Shown here piece after piece: positions 24,557-32,532 of a stretch of DNA of 64,000 bases. The DNA is from Bacteroidota bacterium. Lineage in GTDB: Bacteria > Bacteroidota > Ignavibacteria > Kapaibacteriales > UBA2268. A program made the translations under genes and the position numbers. Position 1 is the stretch's first letter. Each line of letters begins with the position of its first letter. The stretch lies in contig JARKQC010000243.1 in assembly GCA_029974985.1 (NCBI GenBank), positions 1 through 64,000 of the forward strand. The letters run 5' to 3'. Below the pieces are notes generated by a model. It was given only the letters and a program-made list of their open reading frames with translations. It did not search any database and had not been told where the DNA came from.

Positions 24557-27500
24557 ATGAATACAATAACAAATTATACAAGTCCATTAGTTACTGAACA
24601 AGTAACAAATAATATTATAAATACAACAAGTGGTAATTTAGTACAAGAGGGCAGAATCGCGAGGCACTGGAAAGATGTGCCGCTTAATGTGAAAAGATAT
24701 TTTAGGGATTATACTCCGAAATATTTAAATAAAAATCATTATAATGATACAGCCGCATTTGTAGAGCATTATAAATTAAGAAGTATAGAATTTGGTAATT
24801 GGACTAATCAAAAGGAAAGAAGAGAATTTTTAATCGCGGCGGCTGACTCGTTGGATTGTATCGCTCAATATTTTAAAGTTAGTCCTGAAAAAGTTGGATT
24901 AAATCGTAAACTTTCAATTTCTTATGGTGCTAGAGGTATTGGTGGAAGTATGCAGGCAATAGCTCACTATGAATGTCTTCCCTATGCTATTATAAATATA
25001 ACAAAACCCTATTCTGATGAGGGGTGTTTTTTACACGAATACACTCACGCATTAGACAATTTAATTGCTTATCATATACTTAAAAATGATGCATATACAA
25101 TGATAAGTAATTCTTATGAACCATTTTATAAATCGAATAATAAATACGAAAATATTATTTATGATATTTTAGATAATATTTTATATATAGACGATAAAAA
25201 ACATAAAACTAAATTTCATCAATATTTAAAAGATAATGAACTTAAATACGAATTAAGAACAGAGGAATTAATTGCACGCAGTTTTGAGGCTATTTATATT
25301 GATAAATTTAAAGATGATAATAATAAATTATTAATAAAAAAAGCTAATAATTACAATATTGAAATATATCCATCACAAGAATTATTAAAACCAGTATTAA
25401 ATAGTGCAGTAAAATTTTTTACAATGGCAATTAATGATTTATATAATATTAATACTCATAATCCCGTTAAAATACCAATAGAAGAGCCGAAGAAAGAAAA
25501 TTTGTCTTTAATGAATTTACAAATATTACACAATAAGATACTTAATAAACACCCAAATCATTTAACATTTATAAAATACGATAATACATATTATTCATTT
25601 GGCTCTAATGCTGTACAAATAAGTAAATTATTAGGACAAGATTATATTGCAATTGATAATGTTAACAAAGATAATTATACTTCACTTACAAGCATACCAA
25701 AATATAAGATTGATAAAGCAATCAAAGAATTGCAAGAATTTGGTTTTAATATTGCTATTGCTGAAAATGAAAATAATATTGAATTAATTAATCCAAGCAA
25801 GAAAACAGAAAAAGAAAAAAAAGATACTAAAATTAATACTATTAAGAAAGTAGAAAAAGAAAAAAAAGATATTAAAATTGATACTATTAAGAAAGTAGAA
25901 GAAGAAGAGAATAAAGAATTAAAAGACATTAATATAATTTATGGTAATGATGTAGAGATTACAACTCCGACAGAAGATTTAAATGCAAAATATGGAATAT
26001 GTGATTTATTTGATTTAATTCCAAGTAATGACCCGTTCACTTTTTCAAAAAATGAAAATTATCCTCCGAATTGTCAGACCCGTGATTATAGAATGGTACA
26101 AGGAGAGCAAATAAAAGTTAAAGATTATTCAAAGCATTTTAAAGCAGACCATTTATTAAATACTTCACCAGACGCAACAACAGGTACTCCAATAATTACA
26201 AAAGACGGCATTGTATTAGGTGGAAATGGCAGAACAATGATATTATATAATATTGTTGCTAATTACAAAGAAAATTATAAATCTTATTTGAATTTGTTAA
26301 AACGTGGGAGCGATTTTCTTTTTGGAATTGAACCGTCAAAATACGAACATATAAAACACCCTATTGCAGTTAGAGTAATAGAAAAAGCAACGATTAATGA
26401 ATGTTCTAAATATTCTAATATACTCAATCAAAGCAATTCACAGGCTTATGATGAATACCAAGAAGGCATAAGTATTGCTAAACAGTTAATAGAAATACCA
26501 AATGTTTATGAAAATATTGCTTATGCTATTTCTGAATTGGATGTTGAAACAGTACCGCAAATGTTTAGTAACAAAGAAGTAAATAAATTAATTATTGATA
26601 CTTTAAAAAATATTAATTTTATTAATAAAACTAATGGCGATTTATATGTTACTAATGATTATGAATTTACAACACGCGGACAAATTATAATTACAAATGC
26701 TTTGTTAAGCTCTATTTTACCAAGTAAACAGTTATTGATAGAGGCAAAAGAATACAGAAATAAAATATTGTCAGCTTTGCCATACTGGATTATTATAAAT
26801 TCTTTAAGTAATGAGTTTAATTTAGTTCCTCACTTACAAAAAGCGTTACTAGCAGACGCAAGGCGTAAACGTCAAAAATTATCAATGCAGGAATTTATTG
26901 TACAAGGCAGTACTTTTGGAGAAGAAGTTGATGTTATTACTATTGAAATATTAAAAATTTTAGATATGAGACTTAAATATTTCAAATCATTTTCTAAATT
27001 TATTGCTAAACAAGGACAAATTTCTGAAAATGAAAATATGTTTGGCGATAAAAGTAATCCAATTGACATAATTATATATTGGCAAGAAAATAAAGAAGAC
27101 ATTATAAACATGCAAAAGGAAGCTACAATTCAATTAAATGATATTATTGAATTTAGCGACAATAGAAAAAAAGCTATAAATTACCAAGCAAATTTTTTAT
27201 TTTATCCAATTCCAACAGTCGTTACATTTGTAGATAATTTCATAAATATTTATAATAAAGATAACGGTATACAATTAGGACAAATTGATTTAGAAATTAT
27301 GAAAGTAAATCATAATCAATTAGATGTGTTTGGAATTACTAATTTTGAAGAAAATTCAAGTAAAATGAATGCTTTATTTGGCTATGTTAAAGCAATTATA
27401 AAAAAACAATATAAACCTATTCCAAAAACAGAGAAATTATTTCAAATTGAACGGCAAGAAAAAGAAATAATACCTCAATATGTACCGCGTAATCAGTACA

Positions 27501-28201
27501 GAATGTTCTCAAACAAAATTCAAACGGAAAATTTAGAAGATATATATAATGATAGTATTGAAATTGAAGATATTAATAGTGGAATAAATAATTTAAACGA
27601 ATTAAAAAATATAGCTTTAAAGCCTTTACGATTAACAGGTAAATCAAAGAAAATGTTATATAAATTAAATTCTCCTTTTCAGATGTTGATTTGGGGAGTT
27701 CAAGGAAGTGGTAAATCATCGTTTTTACTTACAATGCTTGATGAATTATCTATTAATGGAAATTGTTTATTAATATTAACAGAAGAAAAAGCTCGACACG
27801 GAAGAATTTCAGCACGCGCAAATCGTATGAAAATACAGAATTTAAATAAAATTGATATTGCAGAAGTTACTAAAATTCATCAATTAGTAGATTTAATTGA
27901 TACAGGTAAATATAAATTTATTGCTATTGATAGTAAAGATATGTTTGAAGATGAAAAACATTTAATAAATATATTTTCAAAATACGAAGATAAAGATATT
28001 AATTTTATTGTTATTAGTCATTCGGTAAAAAATGGAGTTGTAAATACAGGTGATCGTCGTTATGCTTATCTTTGTAATACTGAAATCTTTGTAAGTGATG
28101 ACGGAGTTGCGACGACAATAAAACATAGGGATGCTGTAAAAGGCAATTCAATTCCCATTTTTACAAGTCTACCAAGAACAAATAATTTTTTAAATATATA
28201 A
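24557..28201 (+). CDS. Large polyvalent protein: HExxH domain, DdrB/ParB-like domain and P-loop ATPase
   Basis: The largest gene of the element (1214 aa). Residues 60-300 contain LHEYTHALD (H160, E161, H164), an HExxH zinc site like the LPD domains of large polyvalent phage proteins, with ELRTEELIARSFE as a possible third ligand region. A Lys/Glu linker (about 415-460) follows. Residues about 495-690 resemble a DdrB/ParB-like domain (TPIITKDGIVLGGNGRTM, then ILNQSNSQAYDEYQEG). The C-terminal part from about 1030 has Walker A WGVQGSGKSS and Walker B FIAIDS in a RecA-like ATPase. Such proteins are typically delivered with DNA or act early on the host; packaging ATPase is an alternative. Confidence 0.75.
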   Translation: MNTITNYTSPLVTEQVTNNIINTTSGNLVQEGRIARHWKDVPLNVKRYFRDYTPKYLNKNHYNDTAAFVEHYKLRSIEFGNWTNQKERREFLIAAADSLDCIAQYFKVSPEKVGLNRKLSISYGARGIGGSMQAIAHYECLPYAIINITKPYSDEGCFLHEYTHALDNLIAYHILKNDAYTMISNSYEPFYKSNNKYENIIYDILDNILYIDDKKHKTKFHQYLKDNELKYELRTEELIARSFEAIYIDKFKDDNNKLLIKKANNYNIEIYPSQELLKPVLNSAVKFFTMAINDLYNINTHNPVKIPIEEPKKENLSLMNLQILHNKILNKHPNHLTFIKYDNTYYSFGSNAVQISKLLGQDYIAIDNVNKDNYTSLTSIPKYKIDKAIKELQEFGFNIAIAENENNIELINPSKKTEKEKKDTKINTIKKVEKEKKDIKIDTIKKVEEEENKELKDINIIYGNDVEITTPTEDLNAKYGICDLFDLIPSNDPFTFSKNENYPPNCQTRDYRMVQGEQIKVKDYSKHFKADHLLNTSPDATTGTPIITKDGIVLGGNGRTMILYNIVANYKENYKSYLNLLKRGSDFLFGIEPSKYEHIKHPIAVRVIEKATINECSKYSNILNQSNSQAYDEYQEGISIAKQLIEIPNVYENIAYAISELDVETVPQMFSNKEVNKLIIDTLKNINFINKTNGDLYVTNDYEFTTRGQIIITNALLSSILPSKQLLIEAKEYRNKILSALPYWIIINSLSNEFNLVPHLQKALLADARRKRQKLSMQEFIVQGSTFGEEVDVITIEILKILDMRLKYFKSFSKFIAKQGQISENENMFGDKSNPIDIIIYWQENKEDIINMQKEATIQLNDIIEFSDNRKKAINYQANFLFYPIPTVVTFVDNFINIYNKDNGIQLGQIDLEIMKVNHNQLDVFGITNFEENSSKMNALFGYVKAIIKKQYKPIPKTEKLFQIERQEKEIIPQYVPRNQYRMFSNKIQTENLEDIYNDSIEIEDINSGINNLNELKNIALKPLRLTGKSKKMLYKLNSPFQMLIWGVQGSGKSSFLLTMLDELSINGNCLLILTEEKARHGRISARANRMKIQNLNKIDIAEVTKIHQLVDLIDTGKYKFIAIDSKDMFEDEKHLINIFSKYEDKDINFIVISHSVKNGVVNTGDRRYAYLCNTEIFVSDDGVATTIKHRDAVKGNSIPIFTSLPRTNNFLNI

Positions 28202-28215
28202 TGGAGTAAAATAAT

Positions 28216-28485
28216 ATGTATAATAATAATTGCCCTTTGTGTTTAGGTGATGATTTAACAGACGCGGAAGCGTTAGAAATTATTAAAGAAGAATTTAATA
28301 AATTAAATCCAATAACTATCGGTATTGAAGTTGCAAAAGGTGATTACACTTCTTTACACAAAGTAATCAAGGCATCAGTTGAAAGAATTTGCATTAAAGG
28401 AACTAAAAAGAAACTTAATAATGTTTATGTATGGGTAGGTAGTGCTGTAGCATTACTATTATTAGGATATTTAATAATAAAATAA
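28216..28485 (+). CDS. Small membrane-anchored protein
   Basis: An 89-residue protein with an N-terminal CPLC pair, a soluble helical part and a single C-terminal span (about 70-88, VYVWVGSAVALLLLGYLII). Same C-anchored plan as the late proteins at 14901 and 15279. It is the last gene of the operon with a standard start. Function unknown. Confidence 0.6.
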   Translation: MYNNNCPLCLGDDLTDAEALEIIKEEFNKLNPITIGIEVAKGDYTSLHKVIKASVERICIKGTKKKLNNVYVWVGSAVALLLLGYLIIK

Positions 28486-28496
28486 AAGGTGTTAAA

Positions 28497-28640
28497 ATAG
28501 CAAAAAATAAATCAAAAAAAATCGTTAAATTTAGTGAATTAAATACTGGCAAAAAAGTTGTATTAGTAATTGGTTGGGCTTCGATTATCTCTTCTAAGAT
28601 TTCACTTGTATTATTAGCTTCTGGTTTTAATGTTTACTAA
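28497..28640 (+). CDS. Possible small membrane protein with a non-standard start or made by frameshift
   Basis: The frame ending at TAA 28638 encodes a basic then hydrophobic peptide (KNKSKKIVKFSELNTGKKVV, then VLVIGWASIISSKISLVLLAS) that looks like a real single-span protein. It has no ATG, GTG or TTG start. An ATA at 28497 lies seven bases after a good ribosome site (AAAGGTG). Alternatively a -1 slip on the A-run at 28479-28482 would fuse it to the previous protein, because its frame is open back to 28443. A point mutation of ATG to ATA is the third option. Confidence 0.4.
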   Translation: MAKNKSKKIVKFSELNTGKKVVLVIGWASIISSKISLVLLASGFNVY

Positions 28641-28702
28641 AATATGAAAAAATAAAAATAAATATTACAAAAATTTTTGTAATTGAATTTTAATCTCACA
28701 TT

Positions 28703-28727
28703 AGCACGTTTAGACGTGCTTTTTTTT
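28703..28727 (+). terminator. Intrinsic terminator of the late operon
   Basis: AGCACGT, loop TTAG, ACGTGCT, then a run of T. A perfect 7-bp GC-containing stem in very AT-rich DNA. It ends the long rightward transcript just before the convergent regulator gene. Confidence 0.9.
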
Positions 28728-28728
28728 A

Positions 28729-29004
28729 TTATATAAATAAATTCTTAAAGAAATTTTTATTTTTTACTGCAACAGTATTATTTTCTTCTTTTCTTTTAAT
28801 TTCATCTAATAAAATTTGTAAATTTTTTTCGTTTGTAATATCATAATCGATTAATCCCGCTAAAATTTTAACGAATCGCGGAGGTATAAATTCATCCTTT
28901 TCAATTTGTTGTATTCTTTGACGTGATAATTGACTTTTTTCTGCTACTTTTTGAAGTGAAACCCTACAATGCGTTCTAATTAACTTAAATTCTTGCCCAT
29001 TCAT
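28729..29004 (-). CDS. XRE-family HTH regulator
   Basis: A 91-residue protein with a standard XRE helix-turn-helix (residues 6-60; VSLQKVAEKSQLSRQRIQQIEK) and a short charged tail. It is transcribed leftward, opposite to the late operon, and its upstream DNA carries an array of TTTGACA repeats that it may bind. It may be a second lysogeny regulator or control a copy-number or immunity function. Separate from the CI-like repressor at the other end of the element. Confidence 0.8.
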   Translation of the reverse strand: MNGQEFKLIRTHCRVSLQKVAEKSQLSRQRIQQIEKDEFIPPRFVKILAGLIDYDITNEKNLQILLDEIKRKEENNTVAVKNKNFFKNLFI

Positions 29005-29050
29005 ACATAAAACCCTAAATTTATAAAAAAAAATAATAATTTTCTAAAAA

Positions 29051-29220
29051 TTTGACAAAAAAAATTTAAAAAATTTGACAAACTTAACAAATTTAACTAA
29101 ATATTTGACAAAAATGTGATAATTCTGACCCTAAATTTTGACAAATCTAACTTATTTTTTGCTAAAATTTTGACAAATCTAACTTATTTTTTGCTAAAAA
29201 TTTGACAAATCTAACTTCAA
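29051..29220. repeat. TTTGACA iteron array with three 32-bp tandem units
   Basis: TTTGACA occurs at 29051, 29074, 29104, 29137, 29169 and 29201. The last three are part of near-identical 32-bp units (TTTGACAAATCTAACTTATT and so on) in tandem. The array is immediately upstream of the leftward XRE gene and 150 bp from attR. It could be an operator array for that regulator, a second replication or partition site, or an excisionase region. On the plus strand each copy also contains TTGACA, a -35-like word. Confidence 0.75.
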
Positions 29221-29282
29221 TTTTTCAAAAATCTTAAAATTATCCAGTAAAAAGATATAAATTTAAGAGTAAAAACGTTAAA

Positions 29283-29301
29283 ATTGTTGCTAAATTGTTG
29301 C
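29283..29301 (+). promoter_or_regulatory. Candidate integrase arm-type site pair, right end
   Basis: ATTGTTGC at 29283 and 29294, 11 bp apart, matches the pair near attL (4037 and 4048) in sequence, orientation and spacing. This symmetry across a 25-kb element supports arm-type sites bound by the integrase N-terminal domain. Confidence 0.6.
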
Positions 29302-29375
29302 ATATGTTTTTTTTAAATTATATACTAGTGCAGAAGAGCATTATTTTGATAAATATTCAAATCGTAAATAGCAAT

Positions 29376-29409
29376 AAAAAAAAGGGCTTATAAAATAAGT
29401 CCTTTTTTC
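29376..29409 (-). terminator. tRNA-Asp terminator, right copy
   Basis: Same hairpin as at 3790-3823: A-run, GGGCTTAT, loop, ATAAGTCC, T-run. It lies immediately after the 3' end of the intact tRNA-Asp, so it ends the leftward tRNA-Ala / tRNA-Asp transcript. It was supplied by the element with the rebuilt tRNA 3' half. Confidence 0.85.
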
Positions 29410-29460
29410 AAAAGAAGCGGAGTCGACGAGACTCGAACTCGCGGCCTCCTGCGTGACAGG
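29376..29460. repeat. attR core: 85-bp direct repeat
   Basis: Perfect match to 3790-3874. Here the repeat continues into the 5' half of tRNA-Asp, so insertion left the tRNA gene whole. Confidence 0.93.
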
Positions 29461-29492
29461 CAGGCGCTCTAACCAAACTGAGCTACGACTCC
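29418..29492 (-). tRNA. tRNA-Asp (anticodon GUC), integration target
   Basis: Cloverleaf read on the minus strand: acceptor GGAGTCG with CGACTCC, D-arm GCTC...GAGC, anticodon stem CCTGC / GCAGG with loop CTGTCAC (anticodon GTC), T-arm with GTTCGAGTC, discriminator G as expected for tRNA-Asp. CCA is not encoded. The 3' half was re-supplied by the element. Confidence 0.95.
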
Positions 29493-29508
29493 AAAGAACA
29501 ATTTTTTG

Positions 29509-29581
<73 letters not shown>

Positions 29582-29656
29582 TATCTGGTAAAAGAATTTC
29601 GTCCCGCTTGGGAAATTCAAAAGTAATACATTTTTACAAACTATGCAAATTATTTT

Positions 29657-31714
29657 TTAAAAAATTATGAATTTTATCATTTCAGTTGAATAATTTTTTC
29701 TAATTTGAATAAAATATAAACCATTACTAAGAGAATTAATATCAATTAGTCTATCAAATACCCCGATTACTGACGGAAAATATTCAGTTTTTACGGCATT
29801 ACCAATTATATCGAAAATTGTTACATAAATTGGTGATTCTATTGGTGAATATGTAATTAATTTAATAGTTGAATTATTATTTTCGATTTTTGTTGGGAAA
29901 ATAAATGTTTCGTTATCCGAAGAACTAATATCCGACTTAAAATCATCTAAACTTAGTCCAAAAGGTATTTTCTCATAATTATTAATTAAATACATAAATT
30001 GATTTTGATAATATGGCTTTCTTCTTTGTCTGCCATCAACAGAATTTACTAATAATTCAGCAAGAATAGTATCTTTGGTAAAATATGATTTCGGAATATC
30101 TGTATAAAAATAGTCATTAATAAAATATTTAAGTGGAAAAGTATAAGCATTTGAAAAAATATTCTCACGAATAGTTAAATTAGCGTTATATATAGGATTT
30201 TTATATAAAATCTTAAAAATTACTTTCACAAATGTTGGATTAGGATAAGTCATCATTTCAGAAATTACTATATCATTATTAATCATTGCAGAATAAACAT
30301 CGGGTTTTCCAAAGCCAATATCATTATTTGGAGTTAAAAAATTATCAGAATGCTCGATTAAAAGTGTTTTAATTTCACTCGTTTTCAACTCTGGAAAAGC
30401 AGATAATAATAATGCAGCGGATGAAGCTATGAGTGGAGTTGCAAGTGAAGTTCCAGAATTTGTAAAATAATTTTTATATACATTAGGGTCGGGTAATTTA
30501 ATTTTATCGCCAGGTGCGACAATAATTGGTCTAATTCTACCAATACCATCAGTTCCTCTTGATGAAAACTTAGCTACTTTATTTTTATAATCTATTGCAC
30601 CAACAGAAAAAGCACTATCAGCGTCAGCAGGACTATTTAAAGTATTTGAGTTTGGACCGTTGTTACCTGCGGCAACAACAAATAATACTCCACGTTCAGA
30701 CGCATAATTAACAGCTTTGGAACAAATTGGAGTTTTTCCGTCTAAATCATCATAAGAATATTGAGTTTCGCTTGAATCCAATTTAAAATATCCTAATGAT
30801 GCATTAATAATATCAACTCCATGTGATTCTAACCACTCTACACCTTCGAAAAACCAATCTTCTTCTATCTTTCTTTCGTAAGCAAAATTTTCAGTTTTTG
30901 CTAATGCAACACTTATATTTGGCGAAGCTCCAATAAATTCATCGGTCTTATTTGAAACCGCAAGCGAAAGACACATCGAGCCGTGATGATCTTGATTATA
31001 TTGATCATTATCCTCATTAGAAGTATTATCATCTTGATTTATAAAATCTCTTTCAACAACGATTGTAATATTTTTCATCGCTTCAAAAAAATTTGGTCTA
31101 AATCCGGTATCAATAAATCCAACTAAAATGCTATCGCCAGAAATCCCCGCATTATGAACTTTATCAATATTTAATAAATTTAGAAAATCATAACTAAATC
31201 CATAAATATTATTAGAAATATCTTTGATTTGAATACATTTGGATAATGCACTATGTAATTTTTTAGTATCATTATTAATGTTTATAATATTGTTATTTGT
31301 TAAAGTGGCAAATCTTGATTGAGTTTTCTGAATATATTTTACAAAAGGAAAATCTTTTATTTTATTGATTTTATTTGAATCTTCTAATGAAATAACACAA
31401 TAATTTTCCCATTTAATTTTTGCTAAAATTCCACAACCTAAATTCTCTAACTCTTTAATATAATTTGGATTTATAGCAATATCTTGATAATTAATTATAC
31501 TATCATTTAAGCTGTTTTTTTGCCTTCTACTCAAAGCGCGTGTTGATAATGAATTTAAAGTTTCATTATATAATTTTGAACCTACAAAAAATTCTTCATC
31601 ACCTTTATCTTTAAAAAATACTCGATATGTACCATTATTAGCAATAACAGTGTCAAATAGTATAAAAAATGCAAAAAATAAATTGAAGATTGATAATAAT
31701 TGTTTAATTTGCAT
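29657..31714 (-). CDS. Secreted subtilisin-like serine protease with type IX-secretion-like C-terminal domain
   Basis: A 685-residue S8 peptidase. Signal peptide 1-25, propeptide-like region to about 150, catalytic domain about 185-475 with D202 (VGFIDTGF), H243/H244 (DHHGS), oxyanion Asn near 351 (AAGNNGP) and S423 (NSGTSLATP). The C-terminal about 80 residues (FPTKIENNNSTIKL, FDIIGNAVKT, GLYFIQIRKN) have the shape of a type A sorting domain of the Bacteroidota type IX secretion system. It probably degrades proteins outside the cell. Domain calls are good; the sorting domain is by pattern. Confidence 0.9.
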   Translation of the reverse strand: MQIKQLLSIFNLFFAFFILFDTVIANNGTYRVFFKDKGDEEFFVGSKLYNETLNSLSTRALSRRQKNSLNDSIINYQDIAINPNYIKELENLGCGILAKIKWENYCVISLEDSNKINKIKDFPFVKYIQKTQSRFATLTNNNIININNDTKKLHSALSKCIQIKDISNNIYGFSYDFLNLLNIDKVHNAGISGDSILVGFIDTGFRPNFFEAMKNITIVVERDFINQDDNTSNEDNDQYNQDHHGSMCLSLAVSNKTDEFIGASPNISVALAKTENFAYERKIEEDWFFEGVEWLESHGVDIINASLGYFKLDSSETQYSYDDLDGKTPICSKAVNYASERGVLFVVAAGNNGPNSNTLNSPADADSAFSVGAIDYKNKVAKFSSRGTDGIGRIRPIIVAPGDKIKLPDPNVYKNYFTNSGTSLATPLIASSAALLLSAFPELKTSEIKTLLIEHSDNFLTPNNDIGFGKPDVYSAMINNDIVISEMMTYPNPTFVKVIFKILYKNPIYNANLTIRENIFSNAYTFPLKYFINDYFYTDIPKSYFTKDTILAELLVNSVDGRQRRKPYYQNQFMYLINNYEKIPFGLSLDDFKSDISSSDNETFIFPTKIENNNSTIKLITYSPIESPIYVTIFDIIGNAVKTEYFPSVIGVFDRLIDINSLSNGLYFIQIRKNYSTEMIKFIIF

Positions 31715-31791
31715 AAATTTTGTATCAAAATTTTATATAATTCGTTTTTAAAAATATAAAGTAAGTAAATAATTTCAAATAACAATAAAAA

Positions 31792-32511
31792 ATGTCAATA
31801 ATATTAATTACGGGTTCAGGAAAAAGACTTGGTCGAGGATTAGCAATAGAATTTGCTAAACAAAATTATGATGTAATTATTCATTATAATTCATCAAAAA
31901 ATTTGGCAGAAAAAACTTATAATGAAATTATAGCACTTGGACAGAAATGCTTTTTATTTAAAGCAGATTTAAGAAATACAAAAGAAATGGAATATGGCTT
32001 TAAAAAGATTATTGAAAAATTTGCTTATCCCGATATATTAGTTAATAATGCCGCTATTTATCCACAAAAAAATAATTTAAAAGATACAAGTATAGAATTA
32101 TGGAACGATGTTATAAATACAAATTTAACAAGCTATTTTGCGATGTCAAGAATTTTTGCTGAAAATGCAAAAACGGGCTCAAGAATAATAAATATAGCGT
32201 CATTAGGTGCATTTAAAATTTTTAAAGGTAGAATACCATATAATGTATCAAAAGCAGGTGTAATACAGCTTACAAAAGCTCTCGCATTAGAACTTGCTCC
32301 TAATATTACAGTTAATTCTGTTTCTCCTGGTAGTATTTTTATTGAAGATGTAGAGCCAAGTGAAAAATTGGCAATCACTACGGATAGAATTCCTATGAAA
32401 AGGTATGGAACCGTAAAAGATGTATTCGATGCAGTATATTTTTTTGCAAATTCAAGTAATTATATTACTGGACAAAATTTATGTGTTGATGGTGGATTTA
32501 ATTTAAAATAA
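31792..32511 (+). CDS. Short-chain dehydrogenase/reductase
   Basis: A 239-residue Rossmann enzyme of the classical SDR family. The cofactor loop is TGSGKRLGRGLA (7-18), where KRLGR favours NADPH. NNAA at 85-88, catalytic S137, Y150 and K154 (YNVSK), and the ending ITGQNLCVDGGF are all in place. The KRLGR variant is also seen in pteridine reductases and dihydromonapterin reductase-like enzymes, so a pterin or 3-oxoacyl substrate are both possible. Starts 22 bp before a LOG-family gene on the same strand. Confidence 0.85.
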   Translation: MSIILITGSGKRLGRGLAIEFAKQNYDVIIHYNSSKNLAEKTYNEIIALGQKCFLFKADLRNTKEMEYGFKKIIEKFAYPDILVNNAAIYPQKNNLKDTSIELWNDVINTNLTSYFAMSRIFAENAKTGSRIINIASLGAFKIFKGRIPYNVSKAGVIQLTKALALELAPNITVNSVSPGSIFIEDVEPSEKLAITTDRIPMKRYGTVKDVFDAVYFFANSSNYITGQNLCVDGGFNLK

Positions 32512-32532
32512 TTTTTAATTTAAGGTTGAATT

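Larger units (their letters stand above)
3790..29460. mobile_element. Integrated temperate-phage-like element in tRNA-Asp, candidate non-tailed provirus
   Basis: The element is bounded by an 85-bp perfect direct repeat (3790-3874 and 29376-29460) carrying the 3' half of tRNA-Asp and its terminator. The right copy is part of a complete tRNA and the left copy is a remnant, as left by tyrosine-recombinase insertion. Inside are an integrase next to attL, a repressor, divergent early genes, a primase-helicase, a long rightward late operon and lysis genes. I found no relaxase, type IV secretion gene, transposase, terminase, portal or tail gene. Codons and spacers are even more AT-rich than in the flanks. 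The boundary call is firm; calling the virion non-tailed is inference. Confidence 0.93.

Noticed and set aside
25675..25929. Ser/Phe-rich reverse-strand ORF
   Set aside because: It is the complement of the Lys/Glu-rich linker of the polyvalent protein; a base-composition shadow.
29051..29220. CRISPR array
   Set aside because: The 32-bp units are in direct tandem without unique spacers, and no cas gene is near.
3790..29460. Integrative conjugative element or plasmid-derived element
   Set aside because: No relaxase, coupling protein, or type IV secretion gene is recognisable, while holin-like, endolysin and spanin-like genes are present.
3790..29460. Phage satellite (P4 or PICI type)
   Set aside because: The P4-type primase and small size suggest it, but the element has its own long structural block and a full lysis set, and no capsid-size or terminase-redirecting gene is seen. 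It cannot be fully excluded.
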